From: Panacagrimonas perspica
GTDB lineage: Bacteria; Pseudomonadota; Gammaproteobacteria; Nevskiales; Nevskiaceae
Reading direction: 5' to 3'
Assembly (NCBI RefSeq): GCF_004364935.1
Contig: NZ_SOBT01000010.1
Span: 1-64,000 of the forward strand
DNA: 64,000 bases
The stretch's first letter is position 1. Every line of letters begins with the position of its first letter. The notes beneath the pieces are model-generated. The model saw only the letters and a program-made list of their open reading frames with translations. It searched no databases and had not been told where the DNA came from. Position numbers and translations under genes: made by a program. Positions 7,284 through 15,864 of the stretch are shown here, piece by piece.

Positions 7284-9047
7284 TCAAGCCAACTCCGTCT
7301 CCACCGCCTCCGCCGTCACCTTGGCGGCACGACGCACCCGCGTCCTGCCCCTGGCGCCGCCGTGGCGCAGCAGCTTGCCCGCATGGGCCGCGGTCTGCTG
7401 ATCGTCCCTGATGGTGACTTCGCCGTTGACCAGGATCCAGCGATACCCGCTGGCGCGCTGGATGCGCCGCCACTCACCACCCGGAAGGTCATGGGCGATT
7501 TCTTCGGGCAGCACGCGCAGGTTCTCGTAGTCGTACACGACGATGTCGGCGGGCGCGCCTTCCTTGATCACGCCGCGATCGTGGAAGCCCGCGACCTGCG
7601 CCGGTAACGCCGCGAGGCGCCAGTGCGCGTCCTCGAGCGAGATCATCTGGTGCTCGCGCACGATCTTGCAGATCGTCTCGGTCGGATAGCGGCCGGCGGT
7701 CAGAAAACGGGTGTGGGCGCCGCCGTCCGACACACCGAACAGGATGCAGGGATCGTCCACGATCTCTTTCAGGTGCTCGATCTTGCCGTTGGGTGGCGCG
7801 GCGAAGAATTCGGTCCTGAGATCTTCTTCCACCGCCATGTCGAGCATCACATCCACCGGGTGCTTGCCCATTTTCTCGGCGGCATGATGCAGCGTGTGAT
7901 CGAGGTACGCCTTGTTGTGCTCCTGCTGCGGGCCGACGATGACGATGTCGGCCAGGGGTCCGATCGCAATCCGGGGCAGGTTGTCGCGCAGCGCCTGGCG
8001 GCGCGCCGGATCGGCCAGCTTGGCCTTGCGCTCCGCGACGGTCCCCGTGGTCGCTTCCATCCACGCCGGCACATCGTCGAACAGATTCCATTCCTCGAAC
8101 GTGAACGTGAATCCGGCATCCGTCGTCATGCCCTGCCCGATCACGCGAATCCCGCGACGGCGGCAGCTCTGCAACCACTCCAGCGTTCGGCGATGAATCT
8201 CGGGCCGATAGTCGAACGCCTGTACGACGTTCATCAGCATCGGGCGGCCGGCGATCTCGGCCAGTTCTTCGTAATGCCGGCGATCGCGCTTGTTGTCGCC
8301 CGAGACCATCGTCATCTGCATGAAGCCCTCGTTGCGGTCGCGCAGCACGCGCGCGAGCACACGACAGGTTTCGTCATGCATCACATCGGTCGGCATCGGC
8401 GAGCCGTCGAAGTCGCGCTGCGTGGCCGAAGGACCCGTCGGCAGCAGCCGCTGCGCCGACCAGCCACACGCGCCGGCGTCCATCGCCTCGTTGAGCAGGC
8501 GCGCCATCTCGGCGTGTTCGGCATCGGTGGGAAGGCGGCCTGCCTTCGCCGCCTCGAGACCCATCACCCAGACCAGCAGCGGACCGGCCGGCATGTACGG
8601 CAGGATGTTCACGGCCTTGGGCGTACGCTCGAGGCTGTCGAGGAATTCTGGGAACGTGACCCAGTCCCAGGGCATGCCGGCTTTCATCGAGGCCAGTGGA
8701 ATGGCTTCGACGCGAGTCATCGACAGCATCGAACGCTCGCGCATCTCCGGCTTGACCGGCGCGAAGCCGAATCCGCAATTGCCGATGGCGACGGACGTGA
8801 TGCCGTGCCAACTCGACAGCGTGCAATACGGATCCCAAAACACCTGGGCGTCGTAGTGGGTGTGCAGGTCGACGAAGCCGGGCGCGACGATCAGCCCGGT
8901 GGCGTCGATCACGTCGAGGCCGAGCTTCGCGTCGATGTGCCCGATCTTCGCGATCTTGCCGCCCTTGATACCGATGTCCGCGCGATAACGCGGAACACGG
9001 GTGCCGTCGACGATCATGCCGTTCTTGATGACCCGGTCGTAGCGCAT
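7284..9047 (-). CDS. N-acyl-D-amino-acid deacylase-type amidohydrolase (amidohydrolase family 3)
   Basis: A 587-residue zinc amidohydrolase. The N-terminal beta-sandwich (MRYDRVIKNGMIVDGT, then GFVDLHTHYDAQVFWDP) is typical of D-aminoacylases. His62 and His64 of the HTH motif are the first metal ligands; NCGFGFAPVKPE, a Cys in the usual metal-ligand region, and SDGGAHTRFL further on are also characteristic. The C-terminus again holds the sandwich strand (GAPADIVVYDYENL). Family members cleave N-acyl-D-amino acids or related amides and carbamates; the substrate cannot be told. The ATG at 9045-9047 is preceded by GGAGGTG at ideal distance. No operon partner is evident. Confidence 0.85.
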   Translation of the reverse strand: MRYDRVIKNGMIVDGTRVPRYRADIGIKGGKIAKIGHIDAKLGLDVIDATGLIVAPGFVDLHTHYDAQVFWDPYCTLSSWHGITSVAIGNCGFGFAPVKPEMRERSMLSMTRVEAIPLASMKAGMPWDWVTFPEFLDSLERTPKAVNILPYMPAGPLLVWVMGLEAAKAGRLPTDAEHAEMARLLNEAMDAGACGWSAQRLLPTGPSATQRDFDGSPMPTDVMHDETCRVLARVLRDRNEGFMQMTMVSGDNKRDRRHYEELAEIAGRPMLMNVVQAFDYRPEIHRRTLEWLQSCRRRGIRVIGQGMTTDAGFTFTFEEWNLFDDVPAWMEATTGTVAERKAKLADPARRQALRDNLPRIAIGPLADIVIVGPQQEHNKAYLDHTLHHAAEKMGKHPVDVMLDMAVEEDLRTEFFAAPPNGKIEHLKEIVDDPCILFGVSDGGAHTRFLTAGRYPTETICKIVREHQMISLEDAHWRLAALPAQVAGFHDRGVIKEGAPADIVVYDYENLRVLPEEIAHDLPGGEWRRIQRASGYRWILVNGEVTIRDDQQTAAHAGKLLRHGGARGRTRVRRAAKVTAEAVETELA

Positions 9048-9258
9048 GATGCACCTCCAGAATCCACGAGTCCGATTATGCAGCGGGCCTCTGGCGGCAC
9101 GAATAGGCGCTTCCCCTACATCGCGCGGCCTTCTTCCCGAGGCCAAACCGTTCGCCGTCTTCCGTGCGACCGCGCCCCGAGAATCCCGGGATGAGGATCA
9201 ATGGCGAATCGGCATCGGTCGTTTGCTAGGATCGGACGTCGATTCACGCGAGAAGACG

Positions 9259-9468
9259 ATGAGGAAACGAACCTCGAAACCTTCGGCTGCTGTCGCCGCA
9301 AAGCCCGCCATCGAAGAGAAGATTCCCGCGAAGAACCCCGCACCCGAAAGCGCGGTCGATCCTGTGCCCAGGAAAAGCCCGCTCGACGCCATTGCACAGG
9401 CTCAGAAAGGACAGTATTCGGCGGAAGCCATGTGGAAATCTGCTGGGCGCTTCGCCAGATTGCGCTGA
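9259..9468 (+). CDS. Small basic hypothetical protein
   Basis: A 69-residue frame rich in Lys, Ala and Pro in its first half (KPSAAVAAKPAIEEKIPAK) with an amphipathic C-terminal end (DAIAQAQKGQYSAEAMWK). It starts at ATG 9259 with GAGAAG just upstream, and a promoter-like TGCTAGGAT lies about 35 bases before the start. I recognise no family. It ends 41 bases before the 3' end of the broken acyl-CoA synthetase coming from the other side. Confidence 0.45.
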   Translation: MRKRTSKPSAAVAAKPAIEEKIPAKNPAPESAVDPVPRKSPLDAIAQAQKGQYSAEAMWKSAGRFARLR

Positions 9469-9508
9469 GGGGACGGCATCTTCCTGCACGTCGTTCCGAT
9501 CGCGCCGC

Positions 9509-10107
9509 TCAGACGCTTTCGGGCGAGGACGTCACCCAGGGCCGGCACTGCTCACGCAGCTCCGCCTTTCGAACCTTTCCCGTCACCGTCATCGGGAAGC
9601 TGTCCATGCAGCGGACGTACTTGGGCACCTTGTATCTGGCGATGCGTCCTTCGCAGTAGGACTTGAGGCTTTCCGCTGACAACACGTCCGCGCCTTCACG
9701 CAAACGGACGCAGGCGACGAACTCTTCGCCGAACTTCGAATCGGGGACACCCACGACATGGACTTCGGCGAAGTCGGCGTGCGTGTACAGGAACTCTTCG
9801 ATCTCGCGCGGATAGATGTTCTCTCCGCCCCGAATCACCATGTCCTTGCTGCGACCGACGATGACGACGTAGCCCTCTTCGTCCATGACCGCGAGATCGC
9901 CCGTGTGCAGCCAGCGGCGCGGATCGATCGTCTCGGCCGACTTCGCAGCGTCTTCCCAGTAGCCCCGCATCACCGAATAGCCGCGCGTGCAGAGTTCGCG
10001 TGCCTGCGCAGGTTGTCGCCGATCGTCTCCCCGAGCAGCGGCAGATCGGAGGACCCGCTCGCGTAAGCAGGCGTCGTCGAAGCGCTACCGCCCGTGCTTT
10101 GGCTCAC
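9509..10107 (-). pseudogene. Acyl-CoA synthetase (AMP-forming) with an internal, frame-shifting deletion
   Basis: Reading leftwards from a GTG at 10105-10107, the first 34 or so codons end in SSDLPLLGETIGDNLRR, the N-terminus of fatty-acyl/medium-chain acyl-CoA ligases. In the next bases the similarity jumps, in another frame, to RELCTRGYSVMRGYW, then WLHTGDLAVMDEEGYV, GRSKDMVIRGGENIYP and the catalytic-lysine region PMTVTGKVRK: the C-terminal 165 residues of the same family. The junction is at about 10000. Roughly 350-370 residues, including the P-loop-like SGTTGxPKG, are missing, and reading from the GTG ends after a few more codons. The GTG overlaps the stop of aldoxime dehydratase (GTGA), so it was the next operon gene. 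Aldoxime-nitrile clusters such as that of Pseudomonas chlororaphis B23 carry an acyl-CoA synthetase. Confidence 0.88.
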
Positions 10108-11150
10108 GCGTGTCCGGTGACCAGGCCCGCTGGAACAAGGTCGTCGAGCAAGGTCAGGAAGCCCGTGCGGTTGTGGCAATTGATGTACTCGGCCTTCAGG
10201 CCACCCTTGGGCACCACGAACACCTCGTGCCACATCGGCACGTCCCAGGTCTGTCCTTCCTTGACCGCCGTCGCCGCCTTGAAGAACGCACCGTAGATCG
10301 CGAGGTGGCTCGGGTCCGAGCGCGCCCAGCTCAGCAGATCGTCGAGCGACAGGAACCACGCAACGGCGTCGGCACGACCGATCGGAGATCCTTCGGGCGA
10401 TTGCCCTTCGATGGCGCGGGACGTGATGCAGCCGAGTTCCGGGTGCTCTGCGAGATGGCGGGTGCCGGCCTCCTTCACGCCTGCGACTTCGGACAGGTAA
10501 ATGTGTCCGAACTGAGGCGAGTTGCGCCAATCCTCATGATGGCGCGCCATGCACACGTTCGCCGGCGCGGTGACGGAAACGCGTTTGCCCTGCGTGGGCG
10601 CTCGCGTGGGTCGGTACGCGGAGCGGTCGGGTTTCAGGTCCTCGTCGCCGAGTGCAGGCAGGCGGTCGCGCACCGCCCCCCAATAATCGTGCTGCGCGCA
10701 CACCACCATCTTGCCGTGCCGCGCCATGCCCGTCTGATCGAACTTGCCGGGATCGTGCGTCGTGTACAGCGTGTCGATGTATTCGGCCGGCACGTGCGCG
10801 GACTCGCGCCAGTATCCAACCGGCCCGCTCGACGGCCGACCCGCCCAGAAGGAGCGCACGGCCGGTTGGTCCGCCCATCGCTTGTACGAGACGGGATCGA
10901 ACCAGTAGGCGATCCACGTGACGTTCGTTGCGCCCGTCTCGTCGAGAAACAGGCCGCGACACTGTTCATCGGGCTTGGGTTCGACGGCGAGCAGATCCTG
11001 TAATTCGGCGGCAGCGTCCATCGCGACTCGCGGGCTCGCGGCCTGTACGCCCATTTGCACGAACTGCAGCGTGCGCACATGCGCCGGCAGTTCGAGATTC
11101 CAGAGTTCGAACCGCGGTGCCGGCCGGGCCGGGTGATCCTGCTTTCCCAT
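10104..11150 (-). CDS. oxd: Aldoxime dehydratase (haem protein, phenylacetaldoxime dehydratase family)
   Basis: A 348-residue protein, the family's usual length. Family features: the tandem halves each with a ferredoxin-like fold, AYWFDPVSYKRWA, SGPVGYWRESAHV, GKMVVCAQHDYWGAVRDRLP, and the end MWHEVFVV (about residue 308, the likely haem-ligand His) and INCHNRTGF (about residue 326, likely the distal His). The enzyme dehydrates an aldoxime to a nitrile on ferrous haem without redox change. It is transcribed away from the nitrile hydratase genes 209 bases off and is followed, with a GTGA overlap, by the broken acyl-CoA synthetase. GAGGAG precedes the ATG at 11148-11150. Confidence 0.9.
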   Translation of the reverse strand: MGKQDHPARPAPRFELWNLELPAHVRTLQFVQMGVQAASPRVAMDAAAELQDLLAVEPKPDEQCRGLFLDETGATNVTWIAYWFDPVSYKRWADQPAVRSFWAGRPSSGPVGYWRESAHVPAEYIDTLYTTHDPGKFDQTGMARHGKMVVCAQHDYWGAVRDRLPALGDEDLKPDRSAYRPTRAPTQGKRVSVTAPANVCMARHHEDWRNSPQFGHIYLSEVAGVKEAGTRHLAEHPELGCITSRAIEGQSPEGSPIGRADAVAWFLSLDDLLSWARSDPSHLAIYGAFFKAATAVKEGQTWDVPMWHEVFVVPKGGLKAEYINCHNRTGFLTLLDDLVPAGLVTGHA

Positions 11151-11359
11151 GGAAGACGCTCCTCGGCGTTTCTGCTTCGTCGAAGCTTAGGATCGGTCGC
11201 CAACGCGCACTGGCCTGCCTGCGCCAGCGAAATGGACTGGCCCGGACATTGGCACGCAGGAGCCATTTCCGTTGGCCGCCGCAGACAAGCACGGCGGCCG
11301 GTACGGACCTACTGTCGTTGCGCGGTTCGCGTCCTACCCGCCCATTCGAGCCCAGACCC
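11151..11359. promoter_or_regulatory. Divergent promoter region of the aldoxime-nitrile cluster
   Basis: This 209-base gap must hold both promoters. ACTGGCC occurs twice in direct orientation at 11209-11215 and 11236-11242, 27 bases apart; AraC-type proteins often bind direct repeats of this size, and an AraC gene closes the cluster. A dyad CTGGC/GCCAG lies at 11210-11227. TTAGGAT near 11188 resembles a -10 box reading right. All of this is pattern only. Confidence 0.4.
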
Positions 11360-11959
11360 ATGCGAGCAGAGCACCCTCTTCCGATGGCCCCGATCGCCCG
11401 TCGCGCGCACGCGCTCAAGGAAGCGCTCGATCGAAAGAAGCTGATCCCGGAGGGCTTCATCGAGAATTTCACGAAGCTGATGGAGGTCGATTGGGATCCG
11501 GCCAACGGCGCGCGCGTCGTGGCGCGTGCCTGGGTGGATCCGGCGTTCCGTACGTTGCTGATCAAGGATGGGACACGCGCGTGCGAGCAGTTCGGCTACA
11601 CGGGTCCGCAGGGCGAGTACATCGTGGCGCTCGAGAACACGCCGACGCTGCAGAACGTCATCGTCTGCACGCTGTGCTCCTGCACGGCCTGGCCGGTGCT
11701 CGGGCTCCCGCCTGACTGGTACAAGAGCTTCGAGTACCGCTCGCGCGTCGTACGCGAATCGCGTTCGGTGCTGCGCGAGATGGGCCTGGACCTTCCGGAA
11801 TCCGTCGAGATCAAGGTCTGGGACACGACAGCCGAGACCCGCTACATGGTGCTGCCGTTCCGGCCTGCCGGCACCGAGGGCTGGAGCGAAGAGAAGCTCG
11901 CATCGATCGTGACCAAGGACGTCCTCATCGGCGTCGCGCGCCCCCTCGCCAACGCTTAG
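11360..11959 (+). CDS. Nitrile hydratase subunit alpha (cobalt type)
   Basis: 199 residues. Residues 103-108 are CTLCSC within VCTLCSCTAWPVLGLPP: the metal-binding claw in which two cysteines are oxidised to sulfinic and sulfenic acid. Thr after the first Cys marks the cobalt form; iron enzymes have Ser. YKSFEYRSRVVRESR and the tail (RYMVLPFRP) are also standard. The enzyme hydrates nitriles to amides in the cytoplasm as an alpha-beta heterotetramer. Start at ATG 11360; an in-frame ATG at 11384 is possible. The beta gene follows 18 bases downstream, the usual alpha-beta order for iron and some cobalt enzymes. Confidence 0.93.
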   Translation: MRAEHPLPMAPIARRAHALKEALDRKKLIPEGFIENFTKLMEVDWDPANGARVVARAWVDPAFRTLLIKDGTRACEQFGYTGPQGEYIVALENTPTLQNVIVCTLCSCTAWPVLGLPPDWYKSFEYRSRVVRESRSVLREMGLDLPESVEIKVWDTTAETRYMVLPFRPAGTEGWSEEKLASIVTKDVLIGVARPLANA

Positions 11960-11977
11960 GGCCTGGAGAGAAAGCAC

Positions 11978-12625
11978 ATGGACGGAATCCACGATCTGGG
12001 CGGCACGGACGGTTTCGGCACCGTTCCGCATCACGTCAACTCGCAGAGCTACAAACCGGTCTTCCACGAGCCCTGGGAACATCTCGCCTACAGCCTGTTG
12101 TTCCTCGGCGCAGACCATCTCAAGACGTTCAACGTCGACGAGCTGCGCCACGCGATCGAACGCATGGAGCCGCGGCAGTATCTCGCCGCCCCCTATTACG
12201 ACCGCATCGTCGTGGGGACGGCATCGCTCTACGTCGAGAAAGGCGTGCTGACGCAGGCCGAACTCGAAGCGCTCGCAGGCGGAGCCTTTCCGCTGGCGCG
12301 TCCGCAGACCGAAGGACGCGCGGCGCGGCCGACACGATCCCACTTCGAAGTGGGCGACGAGGTCATCGCCACGCGCGACTTCATCCGCGGCCACACCCGC
12401 ATGCCCAAGTATGTGCGTGGCAAGAAGGGGCGCATCGTCCATCGCACGAGCGTGGAATGGCCGTTCCCCGACGCCGCCGGCCACGGCCGCGAAGCATTGC
12501 GTCAGCCGACGTATCACGTGTCATTCGACGCGAAGGATCTCTTCGGCGATGGCGCGGAAGCCTCGTCGGTGGTCGTCGATCTCTGGGAGGGTTATCTCGA
12601 AAAAGCCGGAGCCCCGAATGTCTGA
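11978..12625 (+). CDS. Nitrile hydratase subunit beta
   Basis: 215 residues, starting MDGIHDLGGTDGFG, the hallmark of the family. The C-terminal SH3-like barrel is present: FEVGDEVIATRDFIRGHTRMP, KYVRGKKGRIV and a terminal VVVDLWEGYLE. It closes the active site over the alpha-subunit metal centre. The TGA at 12623-12625 overlaps the next start (12618) by eight bases, so the downstream small gene is translationally coupled. No gene in the window looks like a P47K- or P14K-type metal-insertion activator, which a cobalt enzyme normally needs. Confidence 0.93.
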   Translation: MDGIHDLGGTDGFGTVPHHVNSQSYKPVFHEPWEHLAYSLLFLGADHLKTFNVDELRHAIERMEPRQYLAAPYYDRIVVGTASLYVEKGVLTQAELEALAGGAFPLARPQTEGRAARPTRSHFEVGDEVIATRDFIRGHTRMPKYVRGKKGRIVHRTSVEWPFPDAAGHGREALRQPTYHVSFDAKDLFGDGAEASSVVVDLWEGYLEKAGAPNV

Positions 12626-12836
12626 TTCGGCGAAGACGTCTCCTGGCGCCACCGCCTTCCGCGGCCTGCTGGCGGCATCGGGCCTCGATCTGTCCGAAGA
12701 CCGCGCGCAGGCCGCCGCCGAGGTGCTGGCCGCTTGGATTCCCGCCTGTCTCGAACTCAACGAGAAGATGGGCGCGCCGACGCGACGAACCCTGGTCCCG
12801 ATCACGGTCCTGGCACACGCTTCTGCCGCGCAGTGA
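12618..12836 (+). CDS. Small protein between nitrile hydratase and amidase, possibly AtzG/DUF4089-like
   Basis: A 72-residue, mostly helical protein (FRGLLAASGLDLSEDRAQAA, then WIPACLELNEKMGAP). It overlaps the beta subunit by eight bases and the amidase start by four (GTGA), so it is translated as part of the operon. Its size, helical pattern and position before an amidase-signature enzyme recall AtzG (DUF4089), which forms a complex with AtzE-type amidases. The similarity by eye is weak. The alternative is an unusual nitrile hydratase activator, although it does not resemble beta-subunit-derived P14K proteins. Confidence 0.6.
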   Translation: MSDSAKTSPGATAFRGLLAASGLDLSEDRAQAAAEVLAAWIPACLELNEKMGAPTRRTLVPITVLAHASAAQ

Positions 12837-14296
12837 GCACGACGTCCGACGATCCGTTGAATCTGACGCTCGCCGAGGCAGCTCGCGCCATCCGGACGCG
12901 CGAAGTCTCGCCGGTGGAGCTGGTGCGCGGCTGTCTCGCCAGGATCGAGGCACACGACGACGGGCTGCGGGCCTGGATCACCGTGTGCGACGAGGAGGCG
13001 CTCGACGCGGCCAGAAGCGCCGAGCGTGAAGTGCGATCGGGCGCCCGCTCGAAGCCGCTGCTCGGCGTGCCCATCGCGCTGAAGGACAACATCGCGACGC
13101 GAGGCCTGCGAACGACCGCGGGCAGCAAGATCCTGTCCGACTGGATTCCCGACGAAGATGCGACCGTCGTGGCACGGCTACGCGAAGCCGGCGCCATCAT
13201 CCTGGGCAAGCTCAACCTCCACGAGTTCGCCTGGGGCGGCACATCCGACAACCCGCACTACGGCACGGTGCGCAATCCCTGGAATCCGGATCGCTTTCCT
13301 GGCGGATCGAGCGGCGGCAGCGGCGTCGCCGTCGCCGCGCGCATGTGCTTCGGTGCGCTGGGCACGGATACCGGGGGCTCGATCCGCCTGCCGTCCGCCA
13401 TCAACGGAATCACCGGCATCCGGCCCACCTACGGTCGCGTCAGCAATCACGGCATCGTGCCGCTGGCGTGGAGCATGGACACCGCAGGACCCATGGCCCG
13501 GACTTCCGAAGACTGCGCCGTGCTCTTCGACGTCATCGCCGGGCACGATCCTCGTGATCCGACGACGGCGAATCGCGCGGCGCCGCCCTGCGTGCCGACG
13601 CTGCGCGGCTCGTTGCGCGGACTGCGGATCGGGGTGATCCCCGGGTACTTTTTCCATCACCTGCAACCCGACGTGGAAAGCGCCGTTCGCCGCGCCCTGT
13701 CGGCATTCGAGGAGCTGGGCGCGGTGATCGTCGATGTCCCGATCGAGAACATTCACGGCAACATCTCTGCACAGCTCACGATCGAATCCGCCGAACCCAG
13801 CACCTACCACCAGCGCTGGCTGCGCGAACGGCCGCAGGACTATGGCGCGGATGTGCGGACGCTGCTCGAAGTCGGCGAGCTGATGCTCGCCACCCACTAT
13901 CTGCAGGCGCAGCGGTATCGCACGCTGCTGCGTGAGGAGTTCCTGCAGGCCTTCCGGAACGTCGACGCGTTCGTGTGCCCGACGCTTCCTTTCACGGCCA
14001 CGCCCGTCGGCGCCACCACGGTACGGATCGAAGGCGACGTCGAAGAGAGCATGCTCTCGGCGATCATGCAGTTCACCGGCGTGGCCAGCCTCACGGGTCT
14101 TCCGGCCATGAGCGTGCCCTGCGGGTTCGACTCGGAAGGACTTCCGGTCGGCATGCAGCTGATCGGCCGTCCGTTCGAGGAATCGCTGCTGTTCCGAATG
14201 GCGGCCGAATACCAGGGCGTCACCGACTTCCATCGTCGCGCTCCCGATCTCGCGACCCGAGGCGCGTCGAAGGCGCCGCCGGGTCGGCCCGACTAG
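12833..14296 (+). CDS. Amidase (amidase signature family)
   Basis: 487 residues from the GTG at 12833, which overlaps the preceding stop (GTGA). The Ser-cisSer-Lys triad is complete: Lys84 in GVPIALKDN, Ser159 in FPGGSSGGSG, and the nucleophile Ser183 in GTDTGGSIRLPS; the 24-residue spacing between the serines equals that of fatty-acid amide hydrolase. The end GLPVGMQLIGRPFEE is also standard. It hydrolyses the amide made by nitrile hydratase to acid and ammonia, completing aldoxime to acid. Substrate range cannot be read from sequence. AraC regulator follows after 63 bases. Confidence 0.92.
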   Translation: MSTTSDDPLNLTLAEAARAIRTREVSPVELVRGCLARIEAHDDGLRAWITVCDEEALDAARSAEREVRSGARSKPLLGVPIALKDNIATRGLRTTAGSKILSDWIPDEDATVVARLREAGAIILGKLNLHEFAWGGTSDNPHYGTVRNPWNPDRFPGGSSGGSGVAVAARMCFGALGTDTGGSIRLPSAINGITGIRPTYGRVSNHGIVPLAWSMDTAGPMARTSEDCAVLFDVIAGHDPRDPTTANRAAPPCVPTLRGSLRGLRIGVIPGYFFHHLQPDVESAVRRALSAFEELGAVIVDVPIENIHGNISAQLTIESAEPSTYHQRWLRERPQDYGADVRTLLEVGELMLATHYLQAQRYRTLLREEFLQAFRNVDAFVCPTLPFTATPVGATTVRIEGDVEESMLSAIMQFTGVASLTGLPAMSVPCGFDSEGLPVGMQLIGRPFEESLLFRMAAEYQGVTDFHRRAPDLATRGASKAPPGRPD

Positions 14297-14359
14297 ATTC
14301 TCCTGCCCGATTCTTGCTCAATACCGGCAGGCACTGCGGATCAGGGCAAGGTGAAGGTC

Positions 14360-15292
14360 ATGATGATCTACCAGACGGCGAACGTCCCCGAGAGCGCCCA
14401 GTTCGGCTACTGGCACGACGTCATCTGCCGGCATTTCGTGCCGGCGGACAGTCGCCTCGAACGCAGCGACGCGTTTCCCGCCACGTTCAGCACCAACGCG
14501 CTGGGCTCGTACCAGATCAGCCGGCTGGCGGCGCCGCGCCACCTGTGGACCCGCACCACGGAAAATGTCCGCAAGGCGCCGCACGACGAGTTCCTGCTGA
14601 GCCTCAAGCTGAGCGGCAGCACCTGTCTGGGCCAGGGCGGTCGCGAAGTCGTCCAGCAGGCGGGCGAGCTTGCGCTGTACGACACCGGGCGGCCTTTCTC
14701 GTATCTGCTCGATTCCGACATCGTGCTGCTGAAGATTCCGCGGCACGAGATGGAAATGCGATTGCCGCAGGCGGGTCGCTTCGCGGCCGCCGCGTTCGGA
14801 CATCGATCGTCGGTCGGGAAACTCGCGTCGCGGCTGGTTCGCGAATCACTGGATCTCGACGTCGCGTCGAGCACCGCCGCAGCCGAACGCATGGGCGACT
14901 GCCTGGTGGACGCCGTGTCGGCCGCCATCGAGTACGAACTGGCCGGCGAGTTCGCGATCCAGCGATCGGAAAAGCGGTTGCTGGATACCGTCAAGGCCTA
15001 CGTCCTGTCGCACCTGGGCAACCGCGCGCTCGATACCGCGCGCGTTGCCGGGCGCCACGGCATTTCGATTCGAACGCTGAACCGCCTGTTCGCGGCGGAA
15101 GGCACCACGCCGATGCGCTGGATCTGGTCTCAGCGGCTGGCGGCCTGCCACACCGCGCTTTCGCAGCATGGCGAACACCGGATCACCGACATCGCCTACG
15201 ACTACGGTTTCGCCGACCCCTCTCATTTTTCGCGCGCCTTCAAGGCTGCGTACGGACTGCGCCCGGTCGATATCGCGAAGAAGCGCCCCTAG
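14360..15292 (+). CDS. AraC-family transcriptional regulator of the nitrile cluster
   Basis: About 310 residues. The N-terminal half (SAQFGYWHDVICRHFVPAD, then DEFLLSLKLSGS) is the AraC-binding domain type 2 found in FeaR-like regulators; the C-terminal 100 residues carry two helix-turn-helix motifs, ending ITDIAYDYGFADPSHFSRAF. AraC regulators commonly accompany aldoxime-nitrile clusters and respond to the substrate or amide. Start is ambiguous among GTG 14351, ATG 14360 and ATG 14363; AAGGTGAAGG lies just upstream, favouring one of the ATGs. Same strand as the nitrile hydratase-amidase genes. Confidence 0.87.
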   Translation: MMIYQTANVPESAQFGYWHDVICRHFVPADSRLERSDAFPATFSTNALGSYQISRLAAPRHLWTRTTENVRKAPHDEFLLSLKLSGSTCLGQGGREVVQQAGELALYDTGRPFSYLLDSDIVLLKIPRHEMEMRLPQAGRFAAAAFGHRSSVGKLASRLVRESLDLDVASSTAAAERMGDCLVDAVSAAIEYELAGEFAIQRSEKRLLDTVKAYVLSHLGNRALDTARVAGRHGISIRTLNRLFAAEGTTPMRWIWSQRLAACHTALSQHGEHRITDIAYDYGFADPSHFSRAFKAAYGLRPVDIAKKRP

Positions 15293-15359
15293 CCGCGCGG
15301 CCGCCGAAAACACACGCGAGATCACCGCAATCTCGCGATCAGCAAACGAGGAGAACCCG

Positions 15360-15848
15360 ATGTCGAACGTCCGGACAGAAGACACGCTCGCGATCACCCG
15401 CACGATCCAGCTCGTCGCGCGCGCCTACGATCACAAGCGCCATCGCGAATTGCTGCCGACGCTCTACGTCGAGAAGGCGCGTCAGCATTACTGGTTGCTC
15501 GGGCATTTCATCGACTTCTCGTTTCCCGAAGGCATCGACCGGCTCGTGCACTACCACGAGCGTTGCTGGGCGACACAGCACCTCGTCGCTCCGCCGACGA
15601 TCGCTTTCGAGGGCTCCGATCTTGCTCGCGTCGAGAGCCCCGTCCATGCCGTGCATGTGCAGATCCATCACGACGGCCGGCGCACGAACTGGCTGCTCGG
15701 CGGCTACTACCTCGACGTCATGCTGCGCCAGCCGGACGGTTCGTGGCTGATCCGCGAGCGTGAAGCACACGTGACGTACGAGAGCGGGGAATTCGTCGAG
15801 GAGGTGCGACTGTTTCCAGTGCTCGCCGATTACCGCACGCCTCTTTAG
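15360..15848 (+). CDS. SnoaL/NTF2-like protein
   Basis: A 162-residue single-domain protein with the pattern of the NTF2-like fold: an N-terminal helix (ITRTIQLVARAYDHKRHRELL), and strands ending NWLLGGYYLDVMLRQPDGSW with the C-terminal REREAHVTYESGEF. Such proteins are cone-shaped isomerases, hydratases or ligand binders. An excellent GAGGAG precedes the ATG at 15360. It starts 68 bases after the AraC gene and may belong to the nitrile cluster. The 3' end abuts the 3' end of the isomerase gene with only 16 bases between. Confidence 0.7.
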   Translation: MSNVRTEDTLAITRTIQLVARAYDHKRHRELLPTLYVEKARQHYWLLGHFIDFSFPEGIDRLVHYHERCWATQHLVAPPTIAFEGSDLARVESPVHAVHVQIHHDGRRTNWLLGGYYLDVMLRQPDGSWLIREREAHVTYESGEFVEEVRLFPVLADYRTPL

Positions 15849-15864
15849 GAGGCGTGTCCCGGGA

